From assembly GCA_005888755.1 (NCBI GenBank), contig VBBQ01000011.1, positions 56,691 to 85,742 of the forward strand: a DNA stretch of 29,052 nucleotides, read 5' to 3'. Made by a program: the position numbers and the translations under genes. Below, piece after piece: positions 1-8,111 of this stretch. Within the stretch, counting starts at the first letter, position 1, and every line of letters begins with the position of its first letter. The notes beneath the pieces are model-generated. The model was not told the DNA's origin. It saw nothing but the letters and a program-made list of their open reading frames with translations, and made no database searches. This DNA is from Candidatus Bathyarchaeota archaeon (GTDB lineage Archaea > Thermoproteota > Bathyarchaeia > 40CM-2-53-6).

Positions 1-1
1 C

Positions 2-385
2 AAGAACTTCGATCCAGAAATGGTAGCGCGTTTTCGCAAAGCGGATGTGGCGCGACTCCTTGGTGACCCTGGCATCGTTCGATCCAAGGCCAAGATCGAG
101 GGGACAATCGGTGGCGCGCGCGCCTACCTTGCGATGCGGGCTTCGGGGAATGATTTCTCGAACTTCATCTGGGACCTCGCTGGCGGAAAACCCATTCAGA
201 ATAGGGGTCGCATACCTGCAAAGACTCCACTCTCCGAGGAGCTATCCAAAGTGTTGAAGAAGCGAGGATTCAAATTCGTAGGCCCTGTCGTCGTGTATGC
301 TTGGATGCAGGCGACTGGTATCGTCAACGATCACTCTGCAGACTGCTTCCGTCGTGGCATGATCCAAAAAATGGGCCGACAATAA
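2..385 (+). CDS. tag: DNA-3-methyladenine glycosylase I, C-terminal part (5' end outside window)
   Basis: This is the C-terminal part of a Tag-family base-excision enzyme that removes 3-methyladenine from alkylated DNA. The reading frame is open from base 2, so the first roughly 60-70 residues lie outside the window; the ATG at 20 is internal. Family hallmarks are visible: an FDP segment at the start, the IVRSKAKIEGTI helix region, GGKPIQNR, and the KKRGFKFVGPVVVYAWMQATG block. The final NDHSADCFRR matches the family's HxxxC pair, which together with N-terminal Cys and His residues binds a structural zinc. The next gene starts about 95 bases downstream with no sign of coupling. Family assignment is firm; only the missing N-terminus limits it. 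Confidence 0.93.
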   Translation, partial: KNFDPEMVARFRKADVARLLGDPGIVRSKAKIEGTIGGARAYLAMRASGNDFSNFIWDLAGGKPIQNRGRIPAKTPLSEELSKVLKKRGFKFVGPVVVYAWMQATGIVNDHSADCFRRGMIQKMGRQ

Positions 386-479
386 TGGTCGTTCAAGAGG
401 TATCGGCGTCCCGAGTGTTGGCGCTCACTCTTAATAGAGTGAAGGCGGCATTTCTGGCTTAGGGAATAGAGCATTGGCA

Positions 480-977
480 ATGAGCACTTTAGGAAAGCAG
501 ACTCCTAGACATGAGTCAGGCTTACGATTCCAGAGAATATTGGTAGCTGTCGATGGCTCTGAAGGTTCCACCAGAGCCTCGGAGGTCGCCGTGGATTTGG
601 CGGAGAAATACAATGCCCAATTATTCGTACTGAGCGTATTTCGAGGCTACCCCGAGTACATCACCACGTTTCCTTCCATTCCGGCTCCATCTGGGAAGGC
701 TTTCGAGGAATACGAGGCGTATGCGAGGAAGGCCGCAGTGGAGGTGGTCGGACGGATTGTCTCAATTGCCGAGAAAAAAGGCGTGAAGGCTAAGCCCAAA
801 ACCAACGAGACGATCGGTTCGGTCGTTCAAACAATAAACGATTATGCGGTCGCGGAGAAGATCGACTTAATCGTCATGGGGACCAGGGGAATGGGTGGTT
901 TCAAGAAAATGCTCCTCGGAAGCGTTTCGAGTGGCGTTGTCACACATGCTCAATGCACAGTTCTCGTGGTAAGGTGA
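480..977 (+). CDS. Universal stress protein (UspA family)
   Basis: A single-domain Usp protein of about 165 residues with the usual alpha/beta nucleotide-binding fold. The first strand is ILVAVDGSEGS, and the C-terminal GTRGMGGFKKMLLGSVSSGV fits the G-x2-G-x9-G-S/T pattern of ATP-binding members, so it probably binds ATP. It should be cytosolic and involved in stress or starvation responses; a specific trigger cannot be read from sequence. I chose ATG 480; an in-frame TTG six bases earlier (474) is also possible. The stop overlaps a purine-rich ribosome-binding-like stretch for the next gene, which starts 10 bases downstream, so the two are probably co-transcribed. Confidence 0.9.
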   Translation: MSTLGKQTPRHESGLRFQRILVAVDGSEGSTRASEVAVDLAEKYNAQLFVLSVFRGYPEYITTFPSIPAPSGKAFEEYEAYARKAAVEVVGRIVSIAEKKGVKAKPKTNETIGSVVQTINDYAVAEKIDLIVMGTRGMGGFKKMLLGSVSSGVVTHAQCTVLVVR

Positions 978-987
978 GCCTTCGAAC

Positions 988-1377
988 TTGCAACCAACAA
1001 CTGAAGTCTCAACCTCATTGCCGGTATACATTGTGGGGCTCGACGACCAGGACATCGAATCCTCCCTGGCGAAAACAAGATTTCAAAGATCAATAGAGTC
1101 TCTCAGTCACGTCTACCCTGAGATCGGTGAAGCCAGAGCTACCGTGAAGACATTTTCCAAAGAGAAGGCAAGAAAGCATTACGAGGTTCATGTTTTGATT
1201 AGAATGCCCAAGCACCAAGTCGAGTTCATAGAAGAAGGCTGGTCCATCGAAGAGGTCTTCGAGAACATAGGGTCGAAAATCAAGAGACTTATGACCAAAC
1301 CCCGAGACAGTCCGTCCCGACGTCGCTTTCCAGCAAGGGCTGTAACGGCCGCCGCTAGGTTCCAGCCAATCGCATGA
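988..1377 (+). CDS. Small protein resembling ribosome hibernation factor HPF/RaiA
   Basis: A 129-residue protein starting at TTG 988, chosen because an AAGGTGAG stretch sits about 10 bases upstream and no ATG is available. Predicted order is strand, helix, three strands, helix: a VYIVGLDD strand, a helix, the strand ATVKTFSKE, the strand HYEVHVLIRMP, then the helix VFENIGSKIKRLM and a basic tail. This is the topology of the S30EA/HPF domain that binds the 30S decoding centre in resting cells. Sequence identity to bacterial HPF is weak by eye, so the call rests on topology, the basic C-terminus and pairing with a universal stress protein. It could instead be an unrelated small ferredoxin-like or dsRNA-binding-like fold. 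Confidence 0.5.
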   Translation: MQPTTEVSTSLPVYIVGLDDQDIESSLAKTRFQRSIESLSHVYPEIGEARATVKTFSKEKARKHYEVHVLIRMPKHQVEFIEEGWSIEEVFENIGSKIKRLMTKPRDSPSRRRFPARAVTAAARFQPIA

Positions 1378-1408
1378 CAAGGACGTCTTAGCGAAACTCT
1401 ATCTTCCT

Positions 1409-2320
1409 ATGGCTTCTCACGGCAGATTCTCTCCAATGCCCTCTAGCCAAAGTGCTCGCCGAGACAATCGAACCGTAAACGATCAAGGCCTAATGAGAGC
1501 GCTGAATCTGAAGGAATTCTATCCTTCGCGATCTAACAATGCGCGCAAAGCTGACTTTGGTCGGGTCGTCGTTTGTGGTGGCAGCGACCGGTACGCGGGC
1601 TGTCTAGCCTTCAATTCATTAGCCGCATTGCGAGCGGGAGCGGATCTGGCAATAGTTGTAGCCCCTCGACGGGCAGCAGATATCGTCGCGGGGTATTCCC
1701 CAGATCTCATAACAGTGCCCTGCAGTTCACCCTATCCTGACCCGAATACTGCGATTGAAGTGCTCGAAAACGCCGATTCACTAGTCCTCGGCTGCGGCGT
1801 TACCAGGAACTTGGAGTCGCACAAGGCACTCATAGATATTATTCAAAGATGCAAGATACCGATGGTTCTGGACGCTGAAGCTCTCCATGCCTTAGCTGCT
1901 AACCCGGAATCAATCAAAGGAAAAAAAACGCTCTTGTCACCGAACGCCGGAGAATACCAAGTTCTCTCAGGAAAACCATGGCCTACAACTCTTGACGTCA
2001 AGAGAGTTGCGGTCGAAACGTTAGCGAGGCAATACAATGCAACGGTCATCGTAAAGGGAGCTCCAGACTTGATTTCCGATGGAGAACAGACTTTCGAGGA
2101 TCTTCAAGGGTCTCCCTACCTAACGAAAGGAGGGTACGGTGACCTCCTCGCGGGAGCTGCTGGTGCGCATCTCGCCAGGGGTAGGACACCGTTTGATGCA
2201 GCACGAGTAGCGGCCTTTGTCGTTGGACGCGCGGGAGAACTCGCCTCAGGCAAATTTGGCGAGAGCACCTTGGTCTCCGATGTCTTGCTGTTCTTTTCCT
2301 CGGTAATCCGTTCTGATTGA
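1409..2320 (+). CDS. nnrD: ADP/ATP-dependent NAD(P)H-hydrate dehydratase
   Basis: A ribokinase-like enzyme that repairs hydrated NAD(P)H using ADP or ATP. Visible hallmarks are the glycine-rich RVVVCGGSDRYAGC near residue 55, the ALRAGADLA helix, VLGCGVTRN, the VLDAEALHAL strand-helix, LLSPNAGEYQ, VIVKGAPDLI, and the anion-hole/catalytic region TKGGYGDLLAG. The family usually has GGTGD here; Tyr replaces Thr, while the catalytic Asp is retained. The epimerase domain (NnrE/YjeF_N) that many archaea fuse to this enzyme is absent, and the length of about 300 matches a stand-alone dehydratase. ATG 1409 gives a 27-residue polar leader; ATG 1493 is the more conservative alternative start. Confidence 0.88.
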   Translation: MASHGRFSPMPSSQSARRDNRTVNDQGLMRALNLKEFYPSRSNNARKADFGRVVVCGGSDRYAGCLAFNSLAALRAGADLAIVVAPRRAADIVAGYSPDLITVPCSSPYPDPNTAIEVLENADSLVLGCGVTRNLESHKALIDIIQRCKIPMVLDAEALHALAANPESIKGKKTLLSPNAGEYQVLSGKPWPTTLDVKRVAVETLARQYNATVIVKGAPDLISDGEQTFEDLQGSPYLTKGGYGDLLAGAAGAHLARGRTPFDAARVAAFVVGRAGELASGKFGESTLVSDVLLFFSSVIRSD

Positions 2321-2413
2321 AGGAAGTCTCCCGCCCAGGTCCATCGCTGTTATCGGAGCATCGAGTGGTAGAGGTTAAGAACATGCGTCCTCGTGCGGAC
2401 TCGAAAACTGGTC

Positions 2414-3961
2414 ATGACTATGAACGTGACTGACTCTCATTCGTTCTCGTCAACAAGTACACTGTCTCAATGGCAGGGGGCGTCACCAAAATTGAGCCAG
2501 CCAACACAAGGTTCCACCAGTCCTGTTCTCCGTGTGCGACTAGTTTTCTTCTTGGTACTTGTTGCCTTTTTCATGGATATAATCGACGCCTCGATAGTAA
2601 CGGTTGCTCTTCCTTCGATTCGGATCGAGTTCGCAGCTTCGATCCCAGACAGCCAGTGGATCTATGGGGCCTACGCGATTACCCTCGCAGGTTTCCTGTT
2701 GTTGATGGGAAGAGCGGGAGACACTTACGGCCAGAAGAAAATCTTCGTGGGCGGGCTGATCATTTTCACCATCGCATCGTTCACGGGCGGCATAGCTCCA
2801 TCCCTCTTATCCCTTGTCCTTTCGAGATCCATTCAGGGCGTAGGAGCAGCGATGACAACGGTAACCGCTTTCGCGATCTTCATCCGGATTTTTGCGGAAG
2901 GGCCTGAGAGGAACAAAGCGCTTGGATATCTCGTGGCCACCCTTTCAGGAGGATTTGCTGCGGGAGCCGTCGCTGGGGGGGCCTTGACGACGTTCTTGGG
3001 CTGGCGGTGGGTGATGTTCATCAATGTACCGATCGGGATCGTTGCGGCGCTTCTCTGCCAGAGATACCTACCAGGAGGTGGCGGCTGGCTGAAAAATCAA
3101 CATCTGGATATTCCGGGGGCACTTACCAGCACCACCGGGACGATTCTGCTTGTTTTCGGGCTGACCAATGCCGCAGGCGTTGGCTTCGCGTCGGAGTGGA
3201 CCTTCATTCCTCTCGCCGCGTCGGTCGTGGTTCTCGGACTCTTTCTGTTCATTGAGTCCCGGTCGAAGGCTCCCTTAGTGCCTCTAACCTTCGTCCGGAG
3301 AGGATCGGTTCTCACGGCCAATGCTTTGGCTCTAGTGTTGACGTCGATTGTTGGTGGGATCGGGTTCATCGTCCCAGTATATTTCCAGAACGTCCTGGGT
3401 TACTCGGCATTTTTCTCGGGTCTGCTGACTTTGCCCCCGGCGCTCATCTTTTTCGTAGTGGGGGGTTGGGGAGCCTCTCGTCTGGTGAATAGGTTCGGCG
3501 CCAAGCGCACGCTTTTGCTGTCAAGTGGACTAATCTCAATCGGGACTATCCTTCTAACCTTCATGTCTCCTAATGGTAGCGCTTTTGTGTTGATGCCTGG
3601 CCTTCTTGTCTGGGCGCTTGGGGCAAGCATAGGATTTCCCGCGGTTAACATGGCCGCTGTCGCCGGGACTCGGCCGGGTGAGGAGGGCTTGGCCTCGGGC
3701 CTGGTCAGCACCTCGTCCCGTATCGGATTCCCTGTGGGACTTGCGATACTTCTTACGATCGCCAGTGCCTTTGACCCGCCTGCAGCCGGGTCGACGGGCG
3801 CCTCGATTTCCGCGGCTGGAGTAGTTGCAGGGTTCCAGGTCGCCGAAATAGCCGCATCGCTCATAGGGGTCCTTGGTTTCTTGATTGCCCTGCGCTTGAA
3901 AGATGTAAAGCCGTCGTGGGCGTCGGGTAACTGGAAGCCCAGCGAACCAGTTCCTCAGTAA
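2414..3961 (+). CDS. MFS transporter, DHA2 (14-helix, EmrB/QacA-like) family
   Basis: A polytopic membrane transporter of about 515 residues with roughly 14 hydrophobic segments, typical of the DHA2 drug:proton antiporter family. The first helix carries FFMDIIDASIVTVALPSI, matching the D-x-T/S-I-V-N/T-V-A-L-P motif of this family. The loop between helices 2 and 3 has GRAGDTYGQKK, the MFS motif A (G-x-L-a-D-r-x-G-x-k-x). The RSIQGVGAAM segment follows in helix 4, then GYLVATLSGGFAAGAVAGGAL (motif C region). The substrate is unknown; drug or metabolite export is inferred. The start is uncertain: GTG 2393, ATG 2414 and ATG 2420 are in frame. A TTAAGA box at about 2375 favours the ATGs. Confidence 0.88.
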   Translation: MTMNVTDSHSFSSTSTLSQWQGASPKLSQPTQGSTSPVLRVRLVFFLVLVAFFMDIIDASIVTVALPSIRIEFAASIPDSQWIYGAYAITLAGFLLLMGRAGDTYGQKKIFVGGLIIFTIASFTGGIAPSLLSLVLSRSIQGVGAAMTTVTAFAIFIRIFAEGPERNKALGYLVATLSGGFAAGAVAGGALTTFLGWRWVMFINVPIGIVAALLCQRYLPGGGGWLKNQHLDIPGALTSTTGTILLVFGLTNAAGVGFASEWTFIPLAASVVVLGLFLFIESRSKAPLVPLTFVRRGSVLTANALALVLTSIVGGIGFIVPVYFQNVLGYSAFFSGLLTLPPALIFFVVGGWGASRLVNRFGAKRTLLLSSGLISIGTILLTFMSPNGSAFVLMPGLLVWALGASIGFPAVNMAAVAGTRPGEEGLASGLVSTSSRIGFPVGLAILLTIASAFDPPAAGSTGASISAAGVVAGFQVAEIAASLIGVLGFLIALRLKDVKPSWASGNWKPSEPVPQ

Positions 3962-4018
3962 ACTCGAGTCTATGACAAGCCTAAGAAAGGGATCTATTCA
4001 TCTAGCCGGGGACAGCTA

Positions 4019-5155
4019 GTGTCCCTCAATATCGGAAGAATAATTGGGATTCCCGTCAGAATCCACTACACCCTCTGGCTCGTCCTTCTCCTAATCGCGT
4101 GGTCTCTTGCCGAAGGCTACATGCCCCAACACTACCCTGGCCTAGGCGCTACGACTTATTGGGCGATAGGAATATTTTCCGCAATCATTCTATTCATCTC
4201 GGTGTTCCTCCATGAACTCTCTCACTCGTACATCGCAAAGAAGAACGGCTTGCCCATCGCTAGAATTACACTTTTCTTCTTTGGAGGCGTCTCAGAGATG
4301 AGCGAGGAGCCGAAGGATGCTGCACTGGAAGTTCGCATGGCAGCCGCCGGGCCGCTCGCAAGTTTTCTGATCGCAATCGTTCTAGGCGGCTTCTGGTATC
4401 TTACATTTCTGGTAAATGGACCAATCCCCATTATCGCGACGCTCTACTACGCTGCGTTCCTAAACGGAGTTCTCGGTGCATTCAACCTAATCCCGGCCTT
4501 CCCCTTAGATGGAGGTAGAGTCCTACGAGGAAGCCTCTGGCGACGATCGAAGAACCTTCTCAGCGCCACGGCGAATGCGACGCGAGTTAGCGAAGCTATT
4601 TCCTTGTTGATGATGGCAGTTGGGTTGTTCTTCGTCGTCTTCGGTGATTTCGTCAATGGATTATGGATCATCTTCCTGGGGTGGTTCATACGCTCTGGAG
4701 CGGAAACAAGTTTGCGACAAACAAGATTGACTGAGTCTCTTGCCGGTGTCAGGGTTGGAGACATCATGACCAAAGAACTGCTCTCCGTCTCTCCCGACGC
4801 ATCCGTTCAACAGCTTGTCTCTGACTACTTCCTTGTCCATCCTCACGGAGGCTACCCGGTCGTCTCAAACGCGAAACTGCTCGGAGTTGTAACGATGTCC
4901 TCCGTTCGATCGATTCCTCGCGAGAAAAGAGAGATCGAGAGGGTTACCGAGGCGATGGTTCCTTACGAAAGAACGGTTACTGTGAGTCCGACGACGTTAG
5001 CCATCGACGCTTTGCAACTTATGGCCAAGAATTTAGTAGGCAGACTGGTTGTCATGGATGGCGACAGGATTGCGGGAATGGTGACTCGCGGAGATCTGAT
5101 GAAGACTATGAAAGCAAGGCAGGACCTTGGACTTTGGGATCACACTCATGTGTGA
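4019..5155 (+). CDS. Site-2 protease family (M50) intramembrane metalloprotease with CBS pair
   Basis: A membrane-embedded zinc protease of 378 residues. The second hydrophobic segment carries HELSH (residues 65-69), the HExxH zinc-binding site. A later helix has NLIPAFPLDGGR, where Asp164 is the third zinc ligand (NPxPxLDG motif). About six hydrophobic segments span residues 15-235. The C-terminal part, about 245-370, contains two CBS domains: the first begins with VGDIMTKELLSVSPDASVQQ, the second has TEAMVPYERTVTVSPTT and ends in MVTRGDLMK. CBS domains commonly bind adenosine nucleotides, so activity may respond to energy state. GTG 4019 places the conserved N-terminal IPVRIHYT motif at residues 11-18, as in the family. 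The substrate is unknown. Confidence 0.93.
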   Translation: MSLNIGRIIGIPVRIHYTLWLVLLLIAWSLAEGYMPQHYPGLGATTYWAIGIFSAIILFISVFLHELSHSYIAKKNGLPIARITLFFFGGVSEMSEEPKDAALEVRMAAAGPLASFLIAIVLGGFWYLTFLVNGPIPIIATLYYAAFLNGVLGAFNLIPAFPLDGGRVLRGSLWRRSKNLLSATANATRVSEAISLLMMAVGLFFVVFGDFVNGLWIIFLGWFIRSGAETSLRQTRLTESLAGVRVGDIMTKELLSVSPDASVQQLVSDYFLVHPHGGYPVVSNAKLLGVVTMSSVRSIPREKREIERVTEAMVPYERTVTVSPTTLAIDALQLMAKNLVGRLVVMDGDRIAGMVTRGDLMKTMKARQDLGLWDHTHV

Positions 5156-5184
5156 CCGGGTAATCGTCACTGATAGAGTTCAGA

Positions 5185-5598
5185 TTACTTGACGCGTGCG
5201 ATCGGGCGGAGTTTCTCTTCCCGAACCTTTTCGGCGCCGGGAATGTCCTCTTTGTCCCATTTTTTCACCCATTCAGCGAGGTCGCCGAGGAGAGCGCGTA
5301 GTTCCATCCCCTTCTTGGTGAGGGAGTATTCCACTCTTGGTGGAGTCTCGGGGTAGACTTTTCGCTCGATAATCTTTCTCTGGTCAAGCTCATTCAGCCT
5401 CTCAGCGAGGCTCGTGGCACTAATCCCCTGTATTCTCCTCTTGAGCTCGTTGAATCTTGCCGGTTCCTTGAGCCCTAGAGCATGGATTACCGGAAGGGTC
5501 CAGACCTTAGTAAGATCGTTCCAGGCAGAATGTAGCAGCTTGCATTCCTCGGTCTGCTCTTTTGTGATGTCTTGGTTAACCTGGGTTGACTTACTCAA
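5185..5598 (-). CDS. HxlR-family winged-helix transcriptional regulator
   Basis: A 137-residue DNA-binding protein. The family core is clear: a cysteine near the N-terminus (ECKLLHSAW), WTLPVIHALG, the recognition-helix region RFNELKRRIQGISATSLAERLNEL, and the wing ending in RVEYSLTKKGMELRALL. HxlR proteins bind palindromic operators as dimers and often respond to thiol-reactive or aldehyde stress through the N-terminal cysteine. The start is TTG 5598; there is no ATG before the core, and a candidate promoter and palindrome lie directly upstream. It is divergent from the split-barrel/HtrA/DUF1512 gene set, so autoregulation and control of that set are likely but inferred. Confidence 0.92.
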   Translation of the reverse strand: MSKSTQVNQDITKEQTEECKLLHSAWNDLTKVWTLPVIHALGLKEPARFNELKRRIQGISATSLAERLNELDQRKIIERKVYPETPPRVEYSLTKKGMELRALLGDLAEWVKKWDKEDIPGAEKVREEKLRPIARVK

Positions 5599-5600
5599 CT

Positions 5601-5619
5601 AACTAATACCCACTTAGTT
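5601..5619. promoter_or_regulatory. Candidate HxlR operator: perfect 6-bp inverted repeat
   Basis: AACTAA at 5601-5606 and TTAGTT at 5614-5619 form a perfect inverted repeat separated by seven bases. It lies two bases before the start codon of the HxlR-type gene, over its expected transcription start, in the divergent intergenic region. Length and spacing fit a dimeric winged-helix regulator. Binding by the neighbouring HxlR protein is an inference. Confidence 0.5.
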
Positions 5620-5635
5620 TCCCTGGACTACCAAG

Positions 5636-5643
5636 TATATAAG
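5636..5643. promoter_or_regulatory. TATA box shared by divergent genes
   Basis: GTATATAAGC spans 5635-5644 and reads as a good archaeal TATA box on both strands. It is about 30 bases before ATG 5670 on the plus strand, predicting a nearly leaderless transcript. On the minus strand it is about 40 bases before TTG 5598, predicting a leader of about 14 bases. One box serving both directions is an inference. Confidence 0.55.
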
Positions 5644-5669
5644 CGTGACTGACCTCTAGCAGTTCAGAC

Positions 5670-6026
5670 ATGATGCGACATAAAGACGGTGTCAGAGGCT
5701 TCACCGAAAGAGAATACCGATACCTGATGGAGAGAAGCTTGGCAAGAATCGCCTTCGTCTGCGAAGACTCCCAGCCTCATATCGTCCCTGTAATCTACGA
5801 GTTCGACGGACGCTACCTATACTTGAGCGGTTGGAACCTCAAATACAGTCCAAGATTCCAGGACCTTGATGAGGAAAAGGTCACCCTTCTAGTTGACGAC
5901 TTGGAATCGGCCAACCGGCTGGTACCTCGTGGAATCGAGGTCACCGGGCTTGTTGAGACCAAAGAAAAAGACGAGAAGCTATACCTCAGAATCACGCCTG
6001 TAGGAAAAACAAGCTGGGGAATCTAA
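5670..6026 (+). CDS. Pyridoxamine 5'-phosphate oxidase-like split-barrel flavin/F420 protein
   Basis: A 118-residue protein of the split beta-barrel superfamily. The N-terminal half shows LARIAFVCEDSQPHIVPVIYEF, the strand pair that packs on the flavin or F420 in this superfamily, followed by RYLYLSGW, then the helix and strand LDEEKVTLLVDDL, and RGIEVTGLVET, the usual 'grGi.v.G.ae' strand. The protein ends soon after, so it is a minimal barrel. Whether the cofactor is FMN, F420 or haem cannot be told. It heads a run of four genes (next start 2 bases after this stop) and is divergent from an HxlR regulator, a pairing common for small flavin oxidoreductases. Confidence 0.75.
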   Translation: MMRHKDGVRGFTEREYRYLMERSLARIAFVCEDSQPHIVPVIYEFDGRYLYLSGWNLKYSPRFQDLDEEKVTLLVDDLESANRLVPRGIEVTGLVETKEKDEKLYLRITPVGKTSWGI

Positions 6027-6028
6027 AC

Positions 6029-7003
6029 ATGACAGCAACAATCCTATCCGCGTTAGAGAACCAGATTACTGAAGCAGTTGAGCGGCTAACCGAGAGCGTT
6101 GTCAGCATAGACAGCGTCCGAGTCACCCGAGACTTCCGCTACGGTCTCGTACCAATCGAAGGAAAAGGCTCCGGACTAATAATCGACCGCAACGGATACG
6201 TCATCACCAACAACCACGTAATCGATGGAGCGACAAGAGTCCAGGTTCACCTGAAAGACGGCAGAACCTTCCTCGGAGAGGTAGTAGGCTCAGACGCCTC
6301 CACAGACATCGCCGTAATCAAAGTAGACGCCGCCAATCTTCCCGCCGCCAGCCTAGGCGACTCGGAGAGACTTAAGGTTGGACAAATAGCTCTCGCCATC
6401 GGCAACACGCTCGGGCTCCAAGGAGGACCAACAGTCTCCATGGGAGTGGTAAGCGCCCTCGGACGGCCTCTGCCCGGCACAGACTTCATCTTCGAAGGAC
6501 TCATCCAGACAGACACCGCTATCAATCCTGGAAACAGCGGCGGACCCCTCGCTGACATAGGCGGAAACATGATTGGAATGAACACAGCGATGATTCCATT
6601 CGCTCAAGGAGTAGGCTTCGCCATACCCGTCAACACGATAAAATGGGTAGTCCAGCAGATCCTCGAAAAGGGAAGAGTCGTCCGCCCATGGCTTGGAATA
6701 TCAGGAGCCAACATGAACCAGGCAATCGCGCGAAGATACGACCTCCCAGCAGACTCAGGAGTCTTGGTGGTCGAAGTGGACACGCGAGGACCAGCTTACG
6801 ATGCGGGAATGCGGGTAGGAGACGTGATAATACAGGTCGGGTCCCACGCGGTCAAACAGATGAAGGACGTTCTTATGGCACTCTCGAAGCTCGCTATCAA
6901 AGAAGAGGTTGAAGTCGACTTCATAAGGCTCAACGCAAAACGAAAAGCTTTACTGAGATTGAAGGAGTCTCCTGTAGCAGTGTCCGTGTCGAGGGAAAGG
7001 TAG
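6029..7003 (+). CDS. HtrA/Deg-family serine protease with C-terminal PDZ domain
   Basis: A 324-residue trypsin-like protease. The catalytic triad is visible: His63 in ITNNHVIDGA, Asp93 in DASTDIAVIKV and Ser170 in NPGNSGGPL. One PDZ domain follows at about 225-315, with the GVLVVEVDTRGPAYDAGMRVGDVI carboxylate-binding segment. There is no signal peptide or transmembrane segment; the N-terminus is a short amphipathic helix, so the protein is predicted cytoplasmic, unlike bacterial DegP. Its ATG lies 2 bases after the preceding stop and the DUF1512 gene follows after 10 bases, so the genes are probably one operon. Quality control of damaged proteins is the likely role, given the family and the stress-type regulator nearby. 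Confidence 0.94.
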   Translation: MTATILSALENQITEAVERLTESVVSIDSVRVTRDFRYGLVPIEGKGSGLIIDRNGYVITNNHVIDGATRVQVHLKDGRTFLGEVVGSDASTDIAVIKVDAANLPAASLGDSERLKVGQIALAIGNTLGLQGGPTVSMGVVSALGRPLPGTDFIFEGLIQTDTAINPGNSGGPLADIGGNMIGMNTAMIPFAQGVGFAIPVNTIKWVVQQILEKGRVVRPWLGISGANMNQAIARRYDLPADSGVLVVEVDTRGPAYDAGMRVGDVIIQVGSHAVKQMKDVLMALSKLAIKEEVEVDFIRLNAKRKALLRLKESPVAVSVSRER

Positions 7004-7013
7004 AACAGGTAGC

Positions 7014-8099
7014 ATGGCCCTAATCGATCTCAGCCAGATAGTCAACCTCGTCTACTTCGCCTCCTTCTTCCTCATCTTCTTCTACGGGCAACGTCTCCAG
7101 GTGCAATGGCAACTCGTCAGTGTGAAGCGCAGCCTCGGAAAACTGGAGAGGAGCAAAACAGCCGCCCGCCAAAAATTCGTGGAGTCTATAGCGAGATTCC
7201 AGATGGACAAGAAAACCGTTGAGACCAAAATCGACAGACTCAACAACTCGTTCACTATAACCCCAGTAAGCCTCGACCCATCCGGAATAGTAGGAAAACT
7301 AGAACACGTCCTAGACACGTACGACGACCATTTGAAAATGGAAGTCAAGGCCATTGCCCCTAACGCCACCGAGTCTGATGTTAACACTCTGAGCAACCAG
7401 CTTGAGATCTCAATCGGCTTAGACGGTATGTTCCGCCTAGTCCGCCACTTCTACCTCCTTGCCAAGAAAACCGGAGGAATAATGGCACTCGCACAACTCC
7501 AAATGGCCCTACCCATGATTATGGAGGAGGCCGAGGCCTACGGTGCAGCAATCGACGCTTTCGCAAAAGCCGAACCGATAGGCGACGGAGTCGGACCCCT
7601 GGTCGTAAGCCAGATTACAGCCGGACGACAAGGAAACGAACTAGTCAAAGACACGATGGTCTACGATGTGGACTTTGAAGGTCGAAGAGTCTGGGTCGTC
7701 CGAGCAAAAGGTCCCGGAGGAAACGTTGGAAAACCGGGTCTTGCGGTCGAGAAGCTGATACAGGAATCGGGACCGATAAGTCTGGTAGTTACTGTCGATG
7801 CAGCGTTGAAGTTCGAAGGAGAGCCCAGCGGAGATGTTGCGGAGGGAATCGGCGCGGCTATCGGCGGACCGGGCACAGAGCGATATCACATTGAGGCTAG
7901 CGCTTCGAAGAACCAGATCCCTCTCTTGGCGGTAGTTGTCAAGATGTCCTCGAAAGAGGCCATATCCTCCATCACCCCTCTAGTCAAGACAGGGGTTAAT
8001 GCAGCTGTTAACAGAGTACAGAATGAGATCAGATCAAAGTCTAAGCCAGGCGAGAGCATTATCCTCGTTGGTGTAGGAAACACCATCGGCGTCCCTTAG
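7014..8099 (+). CDS. DUF1512-like archaeal membrane-anchored protein
   Basis: A 361-residue protein that I recognise as resembling the archaeal DUF1512 family, whose function is not established. A single N-terminal hydrophobic segment at residues 9-24 is followed by a charged, coiled-coil-prone helix at about 35-80, and then a large soluble alpha/beta domain. Conserved-looking glycine-rich stretches include GDGVGPLVVSQI, RAKGPGGNVGKPGLAVEK and the C-terminal IILVGVGNTIGVP. It lies between the HtrA-like protease and an F420-type split-barrel gene. The N-terminal helix suggests membrane attachment with the main domain in the cytoplasm, but topology is inferred. The family name is recalled from pattern, not searched. 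Confidence 0.72.
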   Translation: MALIDLSQIVNLVYFASFFLIFFYGQRLQVQWQLVSVKRSLGKLERSKTAARQKFVESIARFQMDKKTVETKIDRLNNSFTITPVSLDPSGIVGKLEHVLDTYDDHLKMEVKAIAPNATESDVNTLSNQLEISIGLDGMFRLVRHFYLLAKKTGGIMALAQLQMALPMIMEEAEAYGAAIDAFAKAEPIGDGVGPLVVSQITAGRQGNELVKDTMVYDVDFEGRRVWVVRAKGPGGNVGKPGLAVEKLIQESGPISLVVTVDAALKFEGEPSGDVAEGIGAAIGGPGTERYHIEASASKNQIPLLAVVVKMSSKEAISSITPLVKTGVNAAVNRVQNEIRSKSKPGESIILVGVGNTIGVP

Positions 8100-8111
8100 C
8101 GCGGCTCGACC

